Part shown: positions 22,150 through 32,514 of the stretch, piece by piece
How the letters are laid out: each line of letters begins with the position of its first letter
Numbering within the stretch: the stretch's first letter is position 1
Assembly (NCBI GenBank): GCA_947568835.1
Contig: OX387605.1
Coordinates: forward strand, 25,272,784-25,336,783
DNA from: Protonemura montana
Taxonomy: Eukaryota > Arthropoda > Insecta > Plecoptera > Nemouridae
DNA length: 64,000 nucleotides
Reading direction: 5' to 3'
Notes under the pieces: generated by a model
What the model was told of the DNA's origin: nothing
Seen by the model: the letters and a program-made list of their open reading frames with translations, nothing else
Databases searched by the model: none
Program-made: the position numbers and the translations under genes

Positions 22150-23044
22150 ATCCACTTCTTTTAAAAAGTTCTCTTGGAGTTGGAATTTTTCAAATAAAAT
22201 CCTTCTATATCAAACGAGAATTCACGATCTGTTTGCGGAATCGATTTTTGCACATTTTTGGGGCGTCCGATTAAGACACTAGCAAAATTTGCGGGCGCTC
22301 CTGTCGCTTCGCGCCAGTCGCACCCGCCAATTTTGCGGGACGTTCCCACGACCCCAAACCCCACCTATACCCCGTGTGCAGCTCCTAAGTGTAGCAACAA
22401 GTATAGAGGAACAGGACTTAGTGTTAAGGGAAAAAATGACGCGAGCGCCACCTGGTGGCAAAAATTAGAACTACACTCTGGACCTGTACATTTTTTGATA
22501 TTCTTTCGATGTCAAAAATTCGTTTTTTAAAAAAAAATTTAGGTCCAGAGTGTAGTTCCAATTTTTGCCACCAGGTGGCACTCGCGTCATTTTTTCCCTT
22601 AACACTAAGTCCTGTTCCGCTATACTTGTTGCTAGACTTAGGAGCTGCACACGGGGTATAGGTGGGGTTTGGGGTCGTGGGAACGGCCCGCAAAAATGGC
22701 GGGCGCGACTGGCGCGAAGCGACAGGAGCGCCCGCCAATTTTGCTAGTGTCTTAATCGGACGCCCCAAAAATGTGCAAAAATCGATTCCGCAAACAGATC
22801 GTGAATTCTCGTTTGATATAGAAGGATTTTATTTGAAAAATTCCAACTCCAAGAGAACTTTTTAAAAGAAGTTGGATGAGATTTGATCTCGGTACCCCTG
22901 GCATGTGAGGTGCGTTCGCTAACCACACGACCAACCGACGATGTATCCGTTACAGGTTTATTTGACATATATGATACATCCTCGGTTGCTTCTGTCACCA
23001 GGTGTATTATATATGTCAAATAAACCTGTGACGGATACATCGTC

Positions 23045-23104
23045 GGTTGGTCGTGTGGTTAGCGAACGCACCTCACATGCCAGGGGTACCGAGATCAAAT
23101 CCCC
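23045..23104 (+). ncRNA. tRNA-like block in unit 4
   Basis: Same block as in unit 2, here with ctcacatgcc in the anticodon-loop position (CAC would be a valine anticodon). Minus-strand counterparts lie in units 1, 3 and 5 near 21935-21995, 22870-22945 and 23650-23710. Confidence 0.4.
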
Positions 23105-23757
23105 TCCAATTTCTTTTAAAAAGTTCTCACGGAGTTGGAATTTTTCAAATAAAATCCTTCTATATCAAACGAGAATTCACGATCAGTTTGCGGAATCGAT
23201 TTTTGCATATTTTTGGGGCGTCCGATTAAGACACTAGCAAAATTGGCGGGCGCTCCTGTCGCTTCGCGCCAGTCGCGCCCGCCAATTTTGCGGGACGTTC
23301 CCACGACCCCAAACCCCACCTATACCCCGTGTGCAGCTCCTAAGTCTAGCAACAAGTATAGCGGAACAGGACTTAGTGTTAAGGGAAAAAATGACGCGAG
23401 CGCCACCTGGTGGCATAAATTGGAACTACACTCTGGACCTGTACATTTTTTGATATTCTTTCGATGTCAAAAATTCGATGTTCAAATAATCAAATTTTGC
23501 CAATTTTGCTAGTGTCTTAATCGGACGCCCCAAAAATGTGCAAAAATCGATTCCGCAAACTGATCGTGAATTCTCGTTTGATATTGAAGGATTTTATTTG
23601 AAAAATTTCCAACTCCAAGAGAACTTTTTAAAAGAAGTTGGACGGGATGTGATCTCGGGACCCCTGGCATGTGAGGTGCGTTCGCTGACCACACGACCAA
23701 CCGACGATATATCTGTCACAGGTTTATTTGACATATATGATACATCCTCGGTTGCAT

Positions 23758-24565
23758 TTTTGCCGGCTGAATTTTTTAAATTTGATTTTCGTGCTTAAAC
23801 CCACATATCATGGTTCCAAATATAATTTTGGGAACATTTTTAAGATCACTTTTGTAGACTGACGGAATAACATTATACGCCTGTCATTCGGGCCTCGCGA
23901 CACCGACACAAACGGGGCGCCGGTTCAACCCGTTTCAATCGCCTCTCGCTCTTTCAAAGCGACACCAAAGTGAATAGTATTTTATACAACGCACTTGTGT
24001 AGCACTTGTAGCACATACAAAGAAACTGCACACTCAGGGGGCCCCAAAAATGCATGGGGTGGCCGCCGAATTGGTTCTTCTTTTAAATGTAAAGTAAAAA
24101 AGTCGAAGTAAAGTAGTAAGTGATGTTGGACAACATTTAGAAGTTACGATAAGCATGGTGGTTGATAATCGAATAAGAATTACATGAATTTCTAATTATA
24201 ACTTCCAAATTTGCATCGTATGGGTTATTAAATTATGAGGGTTTGCATTGAGCTAACCACATATTTGCAGTGGAGCTAGACGTCGACCACGCGCCTATTT
24301 CACATTAGCAACAATAATTATTGGCGTTTCTACGGGGAAATTAAGATTTTTATTTGTCAGCTACACGGGTCTGGCGGATTTACTCGTGCTTTGCTGTCTA
24401 CAGATTGTTGCCTGAATGATGACCCCGAGCAAGCCTAAACTCAAATTTGAAGTCTGAGCTGGCTACAGAATGTGTTTAAGAGTGATGTTTCGAACAGCTG
24501 TTGTGTCGGTATGTGTGTATCAGTATCTTGAAACAGAACAGTTCCAGAAAAAAACGGCTAAAATT
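23758..24565. other. Intergenic, nothing recognised
   Basis: No repeat or coding signal that I can support. Confidence 0.35.
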
Positions 24566-26257
24566 ACCAGGGACCCGAACCGGAACCGAAACCGGAACCG
24601 AAACCCGAAAAAACCCGTATTTTCTTGGAACCGAAACCGGAACCAGAACCGTTATTATTAATTTCTAAGAACCGGAACCGGAACCCTTATTAAATCATGG
24701 GTTCTTTTCGGTTCCTTAAAGGTTCCATAAAGGTTCCGAAGTTATATTGAGATTTCAGAAATTCAGATTAAAATTATTTGCATATTTTGTTTACAACTTT
24801 TTTGTTTTTAATTTTTCCACACGAAAAAAAAATGTTTCACTGGTTTGTTCCGAAAACATCCATTGACTCATCTTGTATCCACGATTTTGTTTGGGGAAAA
24901 CACAAGGCATTTTCGAGAGTATTTCTTTATAAATGATCACACCGCTCTGAGAAGCGTTCTTTGGTGGTGCCCTAGCAGCCAGCTACTTTGTTTTATATCT
25001 GATAAGCTATAATCCTCGTTTCCTGCCGACTCGACGCACTCGTGGGCCAGCGCGGGTAAAAGCTTGTTTCATAATATGCTAGCGTATGTTAGATTGTATA
25101 ACGAACAGATCCGAGCGACCAGCCAGTTTGGTCGAGTTTTCGCTATTTCTGGAATTTGTCCTGTTTCATAATGTCCGTAAGATGTGTCTTAACTCATAAG
25201 AGACCTCATAAAGGAGGGATGCAAATCATACTCGTTGAGACTTTAGCTCAGTGTTGGCGAAATCGTGGTTACAATAATAATAATAATAATGTTTTTAATT
25301 CCGTTTAAACACATCGTGCCATCGTGCCAAGTTCAAAGTATTACATTTAGGTGACCAACAATTAAACAACATATACGTCTTATGTATCCATAGCAACATT
25401 TTTAGGTACTATAATATTTACATTTACACTACAATTTTTCATTGTCTCTACCTTTTACAATAAAACATCTTTTACAGTATAAAAACATTTTTCAAGTAGA
25501 AAATTCTTGAGCACAATTTTGAATTTCTTGTCCTTTTTGATTTGAAGATCCGCCGGCAATGCCCTATAAAGCTCACCCGCATAGGTGGGCCCCCTTTTAT
25601 AATTTTGAAAAGCTGGTTTATCCAGTTTATAGTTAATTTTATGTCTAGTGTTAAATAACCCTTTGCCTGTCCCCATCAGAGTGTAACCGTAAATCCATTT
25701 CTTTACATTTTTTACTTGAAAGCCTCAAACAAACTAACCCCTTGTCGTGCATGCCTGACTCTTATAGAGATGGACTAGCCTGCCTTTTTTACTCCGTACA
25801 TAGTAGTACTCTGAAACTCTACTGGTGCAGAGAAATTGGATCAAAAAAATTATTACGACTTCGTTACACCCCTATCTTTTATGCAACTGGCTTCGTGTGC
25901 TTTGAAACACAATGTGAGGAAAAAGACCTGTCCCTGGCAGATGGAAAAACAAAACTAAGTGTCACTAAAAACCACTAAAACTTGAACCTGTACAACAGCA
26001 AAATTTTAAAAAATAACGCTTTATTTATCAAGTGAAACCGGAACCTTTTTATACTTAAAGCCGGAATCAGAACCCTTATTTGAGAAAATTAGGAACCGGA
26101 ACCGGAACCGGAACCCCTCTTAACAATATGGAACCGGAACCGAAACCGGAACCTTTAAAAACGTAAAACCGGAACCAGAACCAGAACCCTAATTTGAAAA
26201 AATTAGGAACCGGAACCGGAACCAGAACCTTTAATCATTTCGGTTCGGGTCCCTGGT
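24566..26257. mobile_element. hAT-like TIR element with GGAACC-rich ends
   Basis: Inverted termini accagggacccgaacc and ggttcgggtccctggt enclose subterminal arrays of (ccggaa)n/(ccgaaa)n at 24575-24700 and 26035-26245. The CAGGG terminus resembles hAT-type ends. No transposase ORF is present. A LINE fragment sits inside. I find no matching 8-bp target-site duplication, so the boundaries or age are uncertain. Confidence 0.65.
25269..25735 (-). pseudogene. LINE (non-LTR retrotransposon) 3' end fragment
   Basis: The minus-strand frame 25455-25676 encodes a typical RT C-terminus: TRHKINYKL, then AGELYRALPADLQ and FLLEKCFY. After the stop comes a 3' tail ending in (ATT)n at 25269-25291. It is truncated at its 5' end and nested in the GGAACC-rich element. 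Upstream continuation is frameshifted. Confidence 0.7.
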
Positions 26258-26594
26258 GTGAACATACTCGGTTTTGTGTATGACATTGCTTGGTTGATAT
26301 TGTGAATGCGGACCCTTGGTTCGCTGATGGTAAAGGCTCTAAGGTATATTAGGCATATTTACTTACGGTCCGTTGTCACTGTCATTAAGTTGCGCTGGTA
26401 AGATCGCACTACAACGCAGAAAATATCGTATCTTGTAAAGGTTTGCAACAAGTTTTGCAACAAAAGTCAGAATATCAAATATTTTTATATCCCGATCGGT
26501 TCTATTTTGAGGCGTTGCCTATGCCTAAAATTAAAAAGCTATATTTCACAAAATTGTGTCAACGAGTAACGTTGTAAGGAAATTTAGCTTGCCT

Positions 26595-27091
26595 GTGAAA
26601 ACTTTAAAGCAACTCGTGGTACGCGTGAGTGCCACGGGACTGCCTATACGTACGGTTAATCCAACCATGACAAGTTTCAACTGAAATAATCATCTAAAAC
26701 GAGGCGAAAATTTGTCTCTTCGTACCAGGCGAGTAGCCGACAGAAGAGTATCGGCTGAAACCTACAGCATCGCTGTTCAAGTGACGTCACAACACGTGCT
26801 CGATCGACCCAGCCTCCTACTTTTAATCGACTGAAGCGCGGCTCCCATTAGCTGACCGGTTTTCGAAGTGGATCTAGGTGATAACAGCAATGGCGTCCAC
26901 GGCTGCTATCACCGACCAAATGTTTTCTAGGCATGCAGATGCTAAATAACGGTAAATTCTCGTACTTTAATCGCGGAAATTTAATTAGATCTCTTTTACC
27001 TATGTTAGCATATGTTAGATGTGAGTGTTCTTTATCAAATCAAGTCACACAGCGGGTCCAATTGCTTACGAGCCCTCCTCGAATCGTCACA
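26595..27091 (+). repeat. LTR-like 0.5-kb repeat, left copy
   Basis: 497 bp with TGTGA...TCACA ends. An inverted copy of similar length lies at 31173-31673. It contains a TGACGTCA box near 26787. A 5S-derived SINE begins directly at its right end. Confidence 0.75.
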
Positions 27092-27312
27092 CCGAACGGT
27101 TTGGCGTGTTGGAAACACCAGTTCTCGTGAGATCACCGACGTTAAGCAACACTGCGCTGGGTCAGGTATTGGATGGGTGACCATCATACATATGATCAGT
27201 TCTGTTCGGGAGAGAGGTTGGAGGAATGAATGTTAGTACAGCAACTTCATTAGCCTTGTTAACAAACACTCGACTGCATGGATTTGTGGAGGAATCCTGC
27301 TGTTAGAGTTGT
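27092..27312 (+). mobile_element. 5S-derived SINE, 3'-truncated
   Basis: Starts accgaacggtttggcgtg with a well-kept 5S-like head (agttctcgtgagatcaccga, ggtattggatgggtgacca), then the SINE body to about tgtggaggaatcctgctgtt, where it breaks off. Confidence 0.85.
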
Positions 27313-28997
27313 AAATACCTGAAAGCCTTCCTGGAATATACCTAAATTTCAGCCGAACTTCTCAATTTCCATTCTCACCGTTTTCACAATGCTAAATGCC
27401 AGTTATATAAGCAGGTTAAGATGAAAACAGAAGTATCTGACTAGGTGTAACCATGGGGATGAGTCTTATAAATTAAGTTGGACATATTGAAACTGCCCGC
27501 TGGGAGAAATGTTGCCCAAAGTTCTATATGCACCCCCAAGTAAATGTCATAGAGGAAAAAAATTAGATTCACAGTTTTGTCAAAAGTTGTCAAACAAACC
27601 GTTACCAAACTTTTAACTCTTGTTTATTTTTATCTTTTAAAGTTGATGGGTTTAATGCTTATTGAATGGCAAACACGTGTACCTACCCAATTTTTATCAC
27701 CAACTCTCCCATCCCTATGGGGTGGTAATGCATGAAAACTACCTTGTAGCGACTGTGTTTACCACATTCAATGCGAAAAGATAAGACATGCTTCAAAAAT
27801 CATTAATGACAGACAAATATTAGATAAAATAATTTAAAATTAATATGAACATATTATAAAAGAAAAACTTAATATGAAATAAACATAAATAAACAAAATA
27901 AAATAAAGACGGGTCGTCTTCTGGACGCTACGTCGTTATCATTGTGCGATTAAAGTGCTCAATTACACGAGTTTACCCCGAAGTTCTAAATTCACTGAGG
28001 TCTGCCACCCATTTTGCTTGTATTTATAGCAAAATTACATTGTTTCATCATCAAAAGTCATCTTTAAATTCACTGCCATCCAAAAATGAATCGTCGTCAG
28101 AAGGAATTTTTGTTCATTTGGTTTTATAAAGTGTGGCTTTAGCACCTGGTCATTGACAGGCCCATTGGGTGAGACATCTCAGACACAAAGATCAAAATAA
28201 TTCTCATAATGCTTTACTTTTTAAAACAACTTTCAACCCTCGTAATAGACCATGCAGTACTCATAGTGTATGGTGGTATAAGGGCAAATTACCACCCTTT
28301 TTATGACTAGAACTCGTAATAATTATGAAAATACTGTTTGAAAGCACAGAAATGGTAGTAGATATATCAGCTTAGCTAAAAATTCATTTGTATTCAAAAA
28401 TTAAAGCGCACATGCATCGGAATGCCCTTAAGGGCAACGAGCGAGCGAACTGATTATTGTGGTGTAATAATATGTAGCTTCTTCTAACGCCAATCCACAA
28501 ATCTAAGTGCAAGCGATTTAAAGGAATGCGTACGTTTTACCGCCCTTGAAATCGGCAGAAAAAAAAATCCAGAAATGGTGGTAAAGGTGTCTTACCACCT
28601 GTGTTACCACCATGCCTCTTAGAGTTAACAAACAAAAAACATTTTCTTATTGGCCGTTGCCAAGCAAAAAAAAAAAAAAAAAAAAAATTTAAATGACTGT
28701 TAGGTTTTTGACAGAACACTGAAAAATCGGCTCTTATATTGAATAGTCATAGGATATATTCATAAAGTAGATTCATATGATAGTATAGTTCGGCAGAGTC
28801 AGAGCCTTACTGTTAAACTGTCTGCTGAGCAAACGAGGCCGGCAACACGTGGTAACGGCAGGTGCTACACGGAAATAGCAAACTTCTACAAGGGAATATA
28901 AACGACTCAAAATATCGATATCAATCGTTGAGGTTAGCAAATTTTTGGAAGTCGATTTTATTTTTTCATTAATTAATTACAACAAGTAGATAATATT
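27313..28997. other. Intergenic AT-rich sequence
   Basis: Holds a poly-A run near 28664-28687 and scattered accacc/ggtggt motifs. No coding signal is supported. Confidence 0.4.
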
Positions 28998-28998
28998 T

Positions 28999-29048
28999 AT
29001 GATGGTTTTTAGACTCATGTCTACTTGATTTATCCTTAGTTTTTCTAA
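28999..29048 (+). repeat. Copy of the 44-bp dispersed repeat
   Basis: tgatggtttttagactcatg followed by tctacttgatttatccttag, also present at about 4983 and 55685. Confidence 0.75.
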
Positions 29049-29092
29049 AGATAATATTTAATTTGTGACATTTAACTCAAGTTAAAGCCACA

Positions 29093-29341
29093 TTATTTTT
29101 CGTCTTCTTCATTCTCTTTTTCAAGCTCCTTTTCATTCACAAACTTGTTCCATACTTCCTTATCTAGCCAGATGTCTTTCTCTTCTGCTTCATTCCATTT
29201 CCCTCCTCTTGCTTGTACTTTATGTATCCGTCTTTCTCTTGGTCTGTCTCTTCCCCTCTTCTCATATTCCAAGCTTAAAATCTTTTTCGGTAATCTTTCT
29301 TAATCCATTCTCATAATTTTTCCAAATAATTTTAACCTTTC
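29093..29341 (-). pseudogene. LINE reverse-transcriptase C-terminal fragment
   Basis: The minus frame encodes LKLFGKIMRMD, a stop, ERLPKKIL, then RGRDRPRERR, and an acidic tail ending in TAA at 29093-29095. The pattern H/F-G-x-x-M-R-M-x-x-x-R-L-P-K followed by G-R-x-R-P-R-x-R is the usual end of endonuclease/RT proteins of non-LTR elements. One in-frame stop makes it a relic. Confidence 0.65.
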
Positions 29342-29860
29342 TTTCCCAATTTTAAATCGTAAGCTCTCATATATTTATTCGACTTGAACACATGAATACT
29401 CCTGACGGTCAGAAACAACTGCAAAACCCAGCACGGTGTAATAAAAACTGTCAGAAATGTCATTGTGCAATCTGGTAAATGAGTTTTTAACCTTTAATAT
29501 GCGCAAATGATGGAGCGATTATGATGATTAATGTAGTCTAGCGTAGAAAAACACATTTTATTTTGTGGTTTTTGAACGATGAGTAAATCAAGTAATTTTC
29601 CCGATGTTTCGCAACGTATGCCTGTAATCAAGGGTTAAAGTAACTGCAACTTTTCTTCCACAGCAAACGAACCAAGAATATATGAAAAAAAATCCTTTTC
29701 TACGCACCCTAAATGCAACTTACTGAAATTATCTAACCCAATAACTTAAAGAACTAATGTATGTGTCATTCCACGTCAAACCAACAGCAAACAATCTGAC
29801 CATTGTATATATAAAAAACCGGGTGTAGCTGTATCTTATTGATACGGCCGATATTAAAGC

Positions 29861-29890
29861 GTGACTACGTTCAACTACCGCGTAGTCACG
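29861..29890. repeat. Small inverted repeat
   Basis: CGTGACTACG and CGTAGTCACG flank a 10-base loop. Confidence 0.6.
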
Positions 29891-30037
29891 TAGGTCAACT
29901 ACAGTACTGACCATACTTCACTTGCAAGTTTTACATCTCTCTTTATTTGGGTTGTGTTTTCATATCTAATTTACATGCTGAAGGACTTTACAGATTGGGA
30001 TGGAAGTGTCATCTTGCGATATATATATTTTATTTTG

Positions 30038-30412
30038 CATTAGTCTAATGACGAGTGCTAAAAACGCCGCCTCCTCTCACGCCTCCAATATTTATTTTAT
30101 CGAAAATTAAAAAAAAATTACTTTTAAAGAATTGTCTGAACTATTGAATGATAATAAGGCGCATTCTGTTCTTTGTTTCCTGTAGGCTGTAGGGGTTGTT
30201 ACACATTTGCCATTTTGCGTAATTTAACATTGGTCTTATAGAGAGCATTAAAAACGCCAACCCCTCTAACGCCTCCAATATTTATTTTATCGAAAATAAA
30301 AAAAAAGTACTTTTAGATAATTTTCTGAACTATTGAATGATAATAAGTTGCACTCTATACTTATTTTCCTGTAGGCTGTAGAGCTTGTTACACATTGGCT
30401 ATTTTGGAGAGC
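30038..30412 (+). repeat. Tandem duplication, period 190 bp
   Basis: Two diverged copies (30038-30227 and 30228-30412) share aaaaacgcc, acgcctccaatatttatttt and tgaactattgaatgataata. No ORF is kept in either. Confidence 0.8.
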
Positions 30413-31172
30413 AAATCCGTACATGCCTCCCTATATAATGCGCTTTAAGACGTAGTCACGTCAAAAACAATTGCTTGTACATAGGTACAAAGGTCCTCGG
30501 ACAGAATAAAACAATAATGGTTTTTTAATTTCCGAATTTATGGAAAGACCACAATGTACCCTGCGTCGACGTTATTATGCCTAGCCCAAAATGCCTTAGA
30601 GACACGGCATCAGTTGTGATGCTGGCATCTCATCGAGTTCATGGTGTGGTGGGGGGAAGGGGGGGGGGGGTGTAGGTCGTCATGCTCAACACAGCAATAC
30701 AATGTGATCTGTCAGCTGCCAGTTTTTACACTCCATCGGATTCCTCCTCAAGGAATCTGCACCCTAGACCCAGGTCATTTGCACGGCATTTACCCGACGA
30801 AATCTCTCGGAAAGAATAACAAATATTAAAACAAAGCACTTAAGAGAAAGATTATCAGTTGAAAAAGGCAAAACAAAATAAAATAATCCAGGAATCTTTT
30901 CGAAGAGACCAAAAGGTGAAGTCAATTTCACGGCTAGAAAGATTCCCCGAGAGGAAACGTATAAATCTACAGAAAGAAAACCTGGCAGACGCCAGGCTGG
31001 TCACTGATAATGTAAGTTAGCATGAAACAAATCAGTGTCTCTCAACGAGTCAATGGAACGCAGAAGAATATTAACCTTAAAGGGCTAATAAGACTACCGA
31101 CTGATTCCATTTCCTATGTAGCTAAGCCACAAGCCAGACATGACGGTGCAAGCCGGACAGCCAGTCGATGCA

Positions 31173-31673
31173 TGTGACGATTCGAGGAGGGCTCAAACGC
31201 AATTTTACTCTCAATGTGACTTGGTTTAATCAAGAACACTCACATCTAACAAATGCTTAACATAGTTAAAATTAATCTAATTAAACATCCGCAATTAAAG
31301 TACGAGAATTTACCGTTATTTAGCATCTGCATGCCTGGAAAACATTTGGTCTGTGATAGCAGCCGTGGACGCCATTGCTGTTATCACCTCGGTCCACTTC
31401 GAAAACCGGTCAGCCAATGGGAGCCGCGCTTCAGTCGATCGAAAGTACGAGGCGGGGGGTCGATCGATCACGTGTTATGACGTCACTTGAACAGCGATGC
31501 AGTAGGTTACAGGCGATACTCTTCTGTCGGCTACTCGCCTGGTGCGAAGAGACAAATTTTCGCTTCGTTTTAGACGATTATTTCAGTTGAAACTTGTCAT
31601 GGTTGGATTAACCGTACGTATAGGCAGTCCCGTGGCACTCACGCGTACCACGAGTTGCTTCAAAGTTTTCACA
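31173..31673 (-). repeat. LTR-like 0.5-kb repeat, right copy (inverted)
   Basis: 501 bp, inverted copy of 26595-27091, with scattered substitutions and small indels and TGTGA...TCACA ends. It carries a TGACGTCA box near 31485. The two copies bracket 4.1 kb. Confidence 0.75.
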
Positions 31674-31822
31674 GGTAAACGAAACATTCTGAAGACACTT
31701 TCCCAGATTAATTTTCAGTTCATTTTCTATAACCTTATAAACTGCCTTGTTTATTTTCCTAAAATAAACTAAACTAAACTGCATTGTAAATAAATTCAAG
31801 AGACTACAGGCCCACGAGCGAA

Positions 31823-32276
31823 TTTAATTTGTGGTGTTTCACGACGCACCGTTTTGACATCTGGCCATGCGGCACTGGTCTAATGGCGTCGGGGAATGAG
31901 TGTATGATGGTGAGGATGATGATGATGATGATGATGAACCTAACCTAGCTTAAAGGGAGGAGGGAAAACCCGGTGCCGGCACATAGTCTACTCCTGTCGA
32001 ACAGCACCAAGGGGACCACCGACTAAACGTCCCTTCCCAAGGACGGTACAACTCGAACAGCAGGATTACTCCTCAAATCCATGCTGTCGAGAGGTTGATA
32101 AGCAAGGTGAGTGAAGTTGTTGTACTAACTTTCATCCCTCCAGCCTCTCTCCCTAACAGAACTGGTCATGTGTATGTGGTCAGTGGCCACCCATCCAATA
32201 CCTAACTCAGCGTAGTGTTGCTTAACTTGGGTGATATCACGAGAACCGGTGTATCCAGCACGCCAAACCTTTCGGT
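31823..32276 (-). mobile_element. Full-length 5S-derived SINE with 12-bp target-site duplication
   Basis: 454 bp flanked by CCCACGAGCGAA at 31811-31822 and 32277-32288. On the minus strand it runs from the 5S-like head (accgaaaggtttggcgtg, agttaagcaacact, gtattggatgggtg) through the body to the tail (gccattagaccagtgcc, gtgcgtcgtgaaacacc) and an AT-rich end. It is the best reference copy of the family in the window. Confidence 0.9.
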
Positions 32277-32446
32277 CCCACGAGCGAAGGCTCGAGGACT
32301 CCCAACCCTCCTGCAGCAGGGGAAGACGTTGGCGCGTGCCGCACTCGGGCCGGTCGACAATCCCCTGCTGCTGACCAAAGACTCGGCTGACGTAGCTCAC
32401 GACTAGTTGATGATTGTCAAAATAATGTAAATTTAAAAGTTGCCCA

Positions 32447-32511
32447 GTAATAATAACAATAATAATATAATAATAATAATAATAATAGAAGTAATAATAA
32501 TAATAATAATA
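32447..32511. repeat. (AAT)n microsatellite
   Basis: Interrupted AAT/ATA trinucleotide run of about 65 bp. Confidence 0.85.
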
Positions 32512-32514
32512 CAA

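Larger units (their letters stand above)
21536..23757. repeat. Array of about 480-bp units in alternating orientation (4.5 units)
   Basis: Successive units are inverted relative to each other: + (about 21540-22027), - (22028-22516), + (22517-22990), - (22991-23485), + partial (23498-23757). The same peptide-like translations therefore appear on both strands. Units differ by scattered substitutions only. Each holds a 14-bp-arm internal palindrome and a tRNA-like block, and the even-numbered centres are gatacatcctcggttgcttctgt-type sequences. Any transcript across it would fold into long double-stranded hairpins. Confidence 0.92.

Noticed and set aside
21534-23512. Conserved 60-99-codon ORFs repeated on both strands
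   Set aside because: They are translations of the alternating inverted repeat in different orientations, without start context or domain; treated as repeat shadows.
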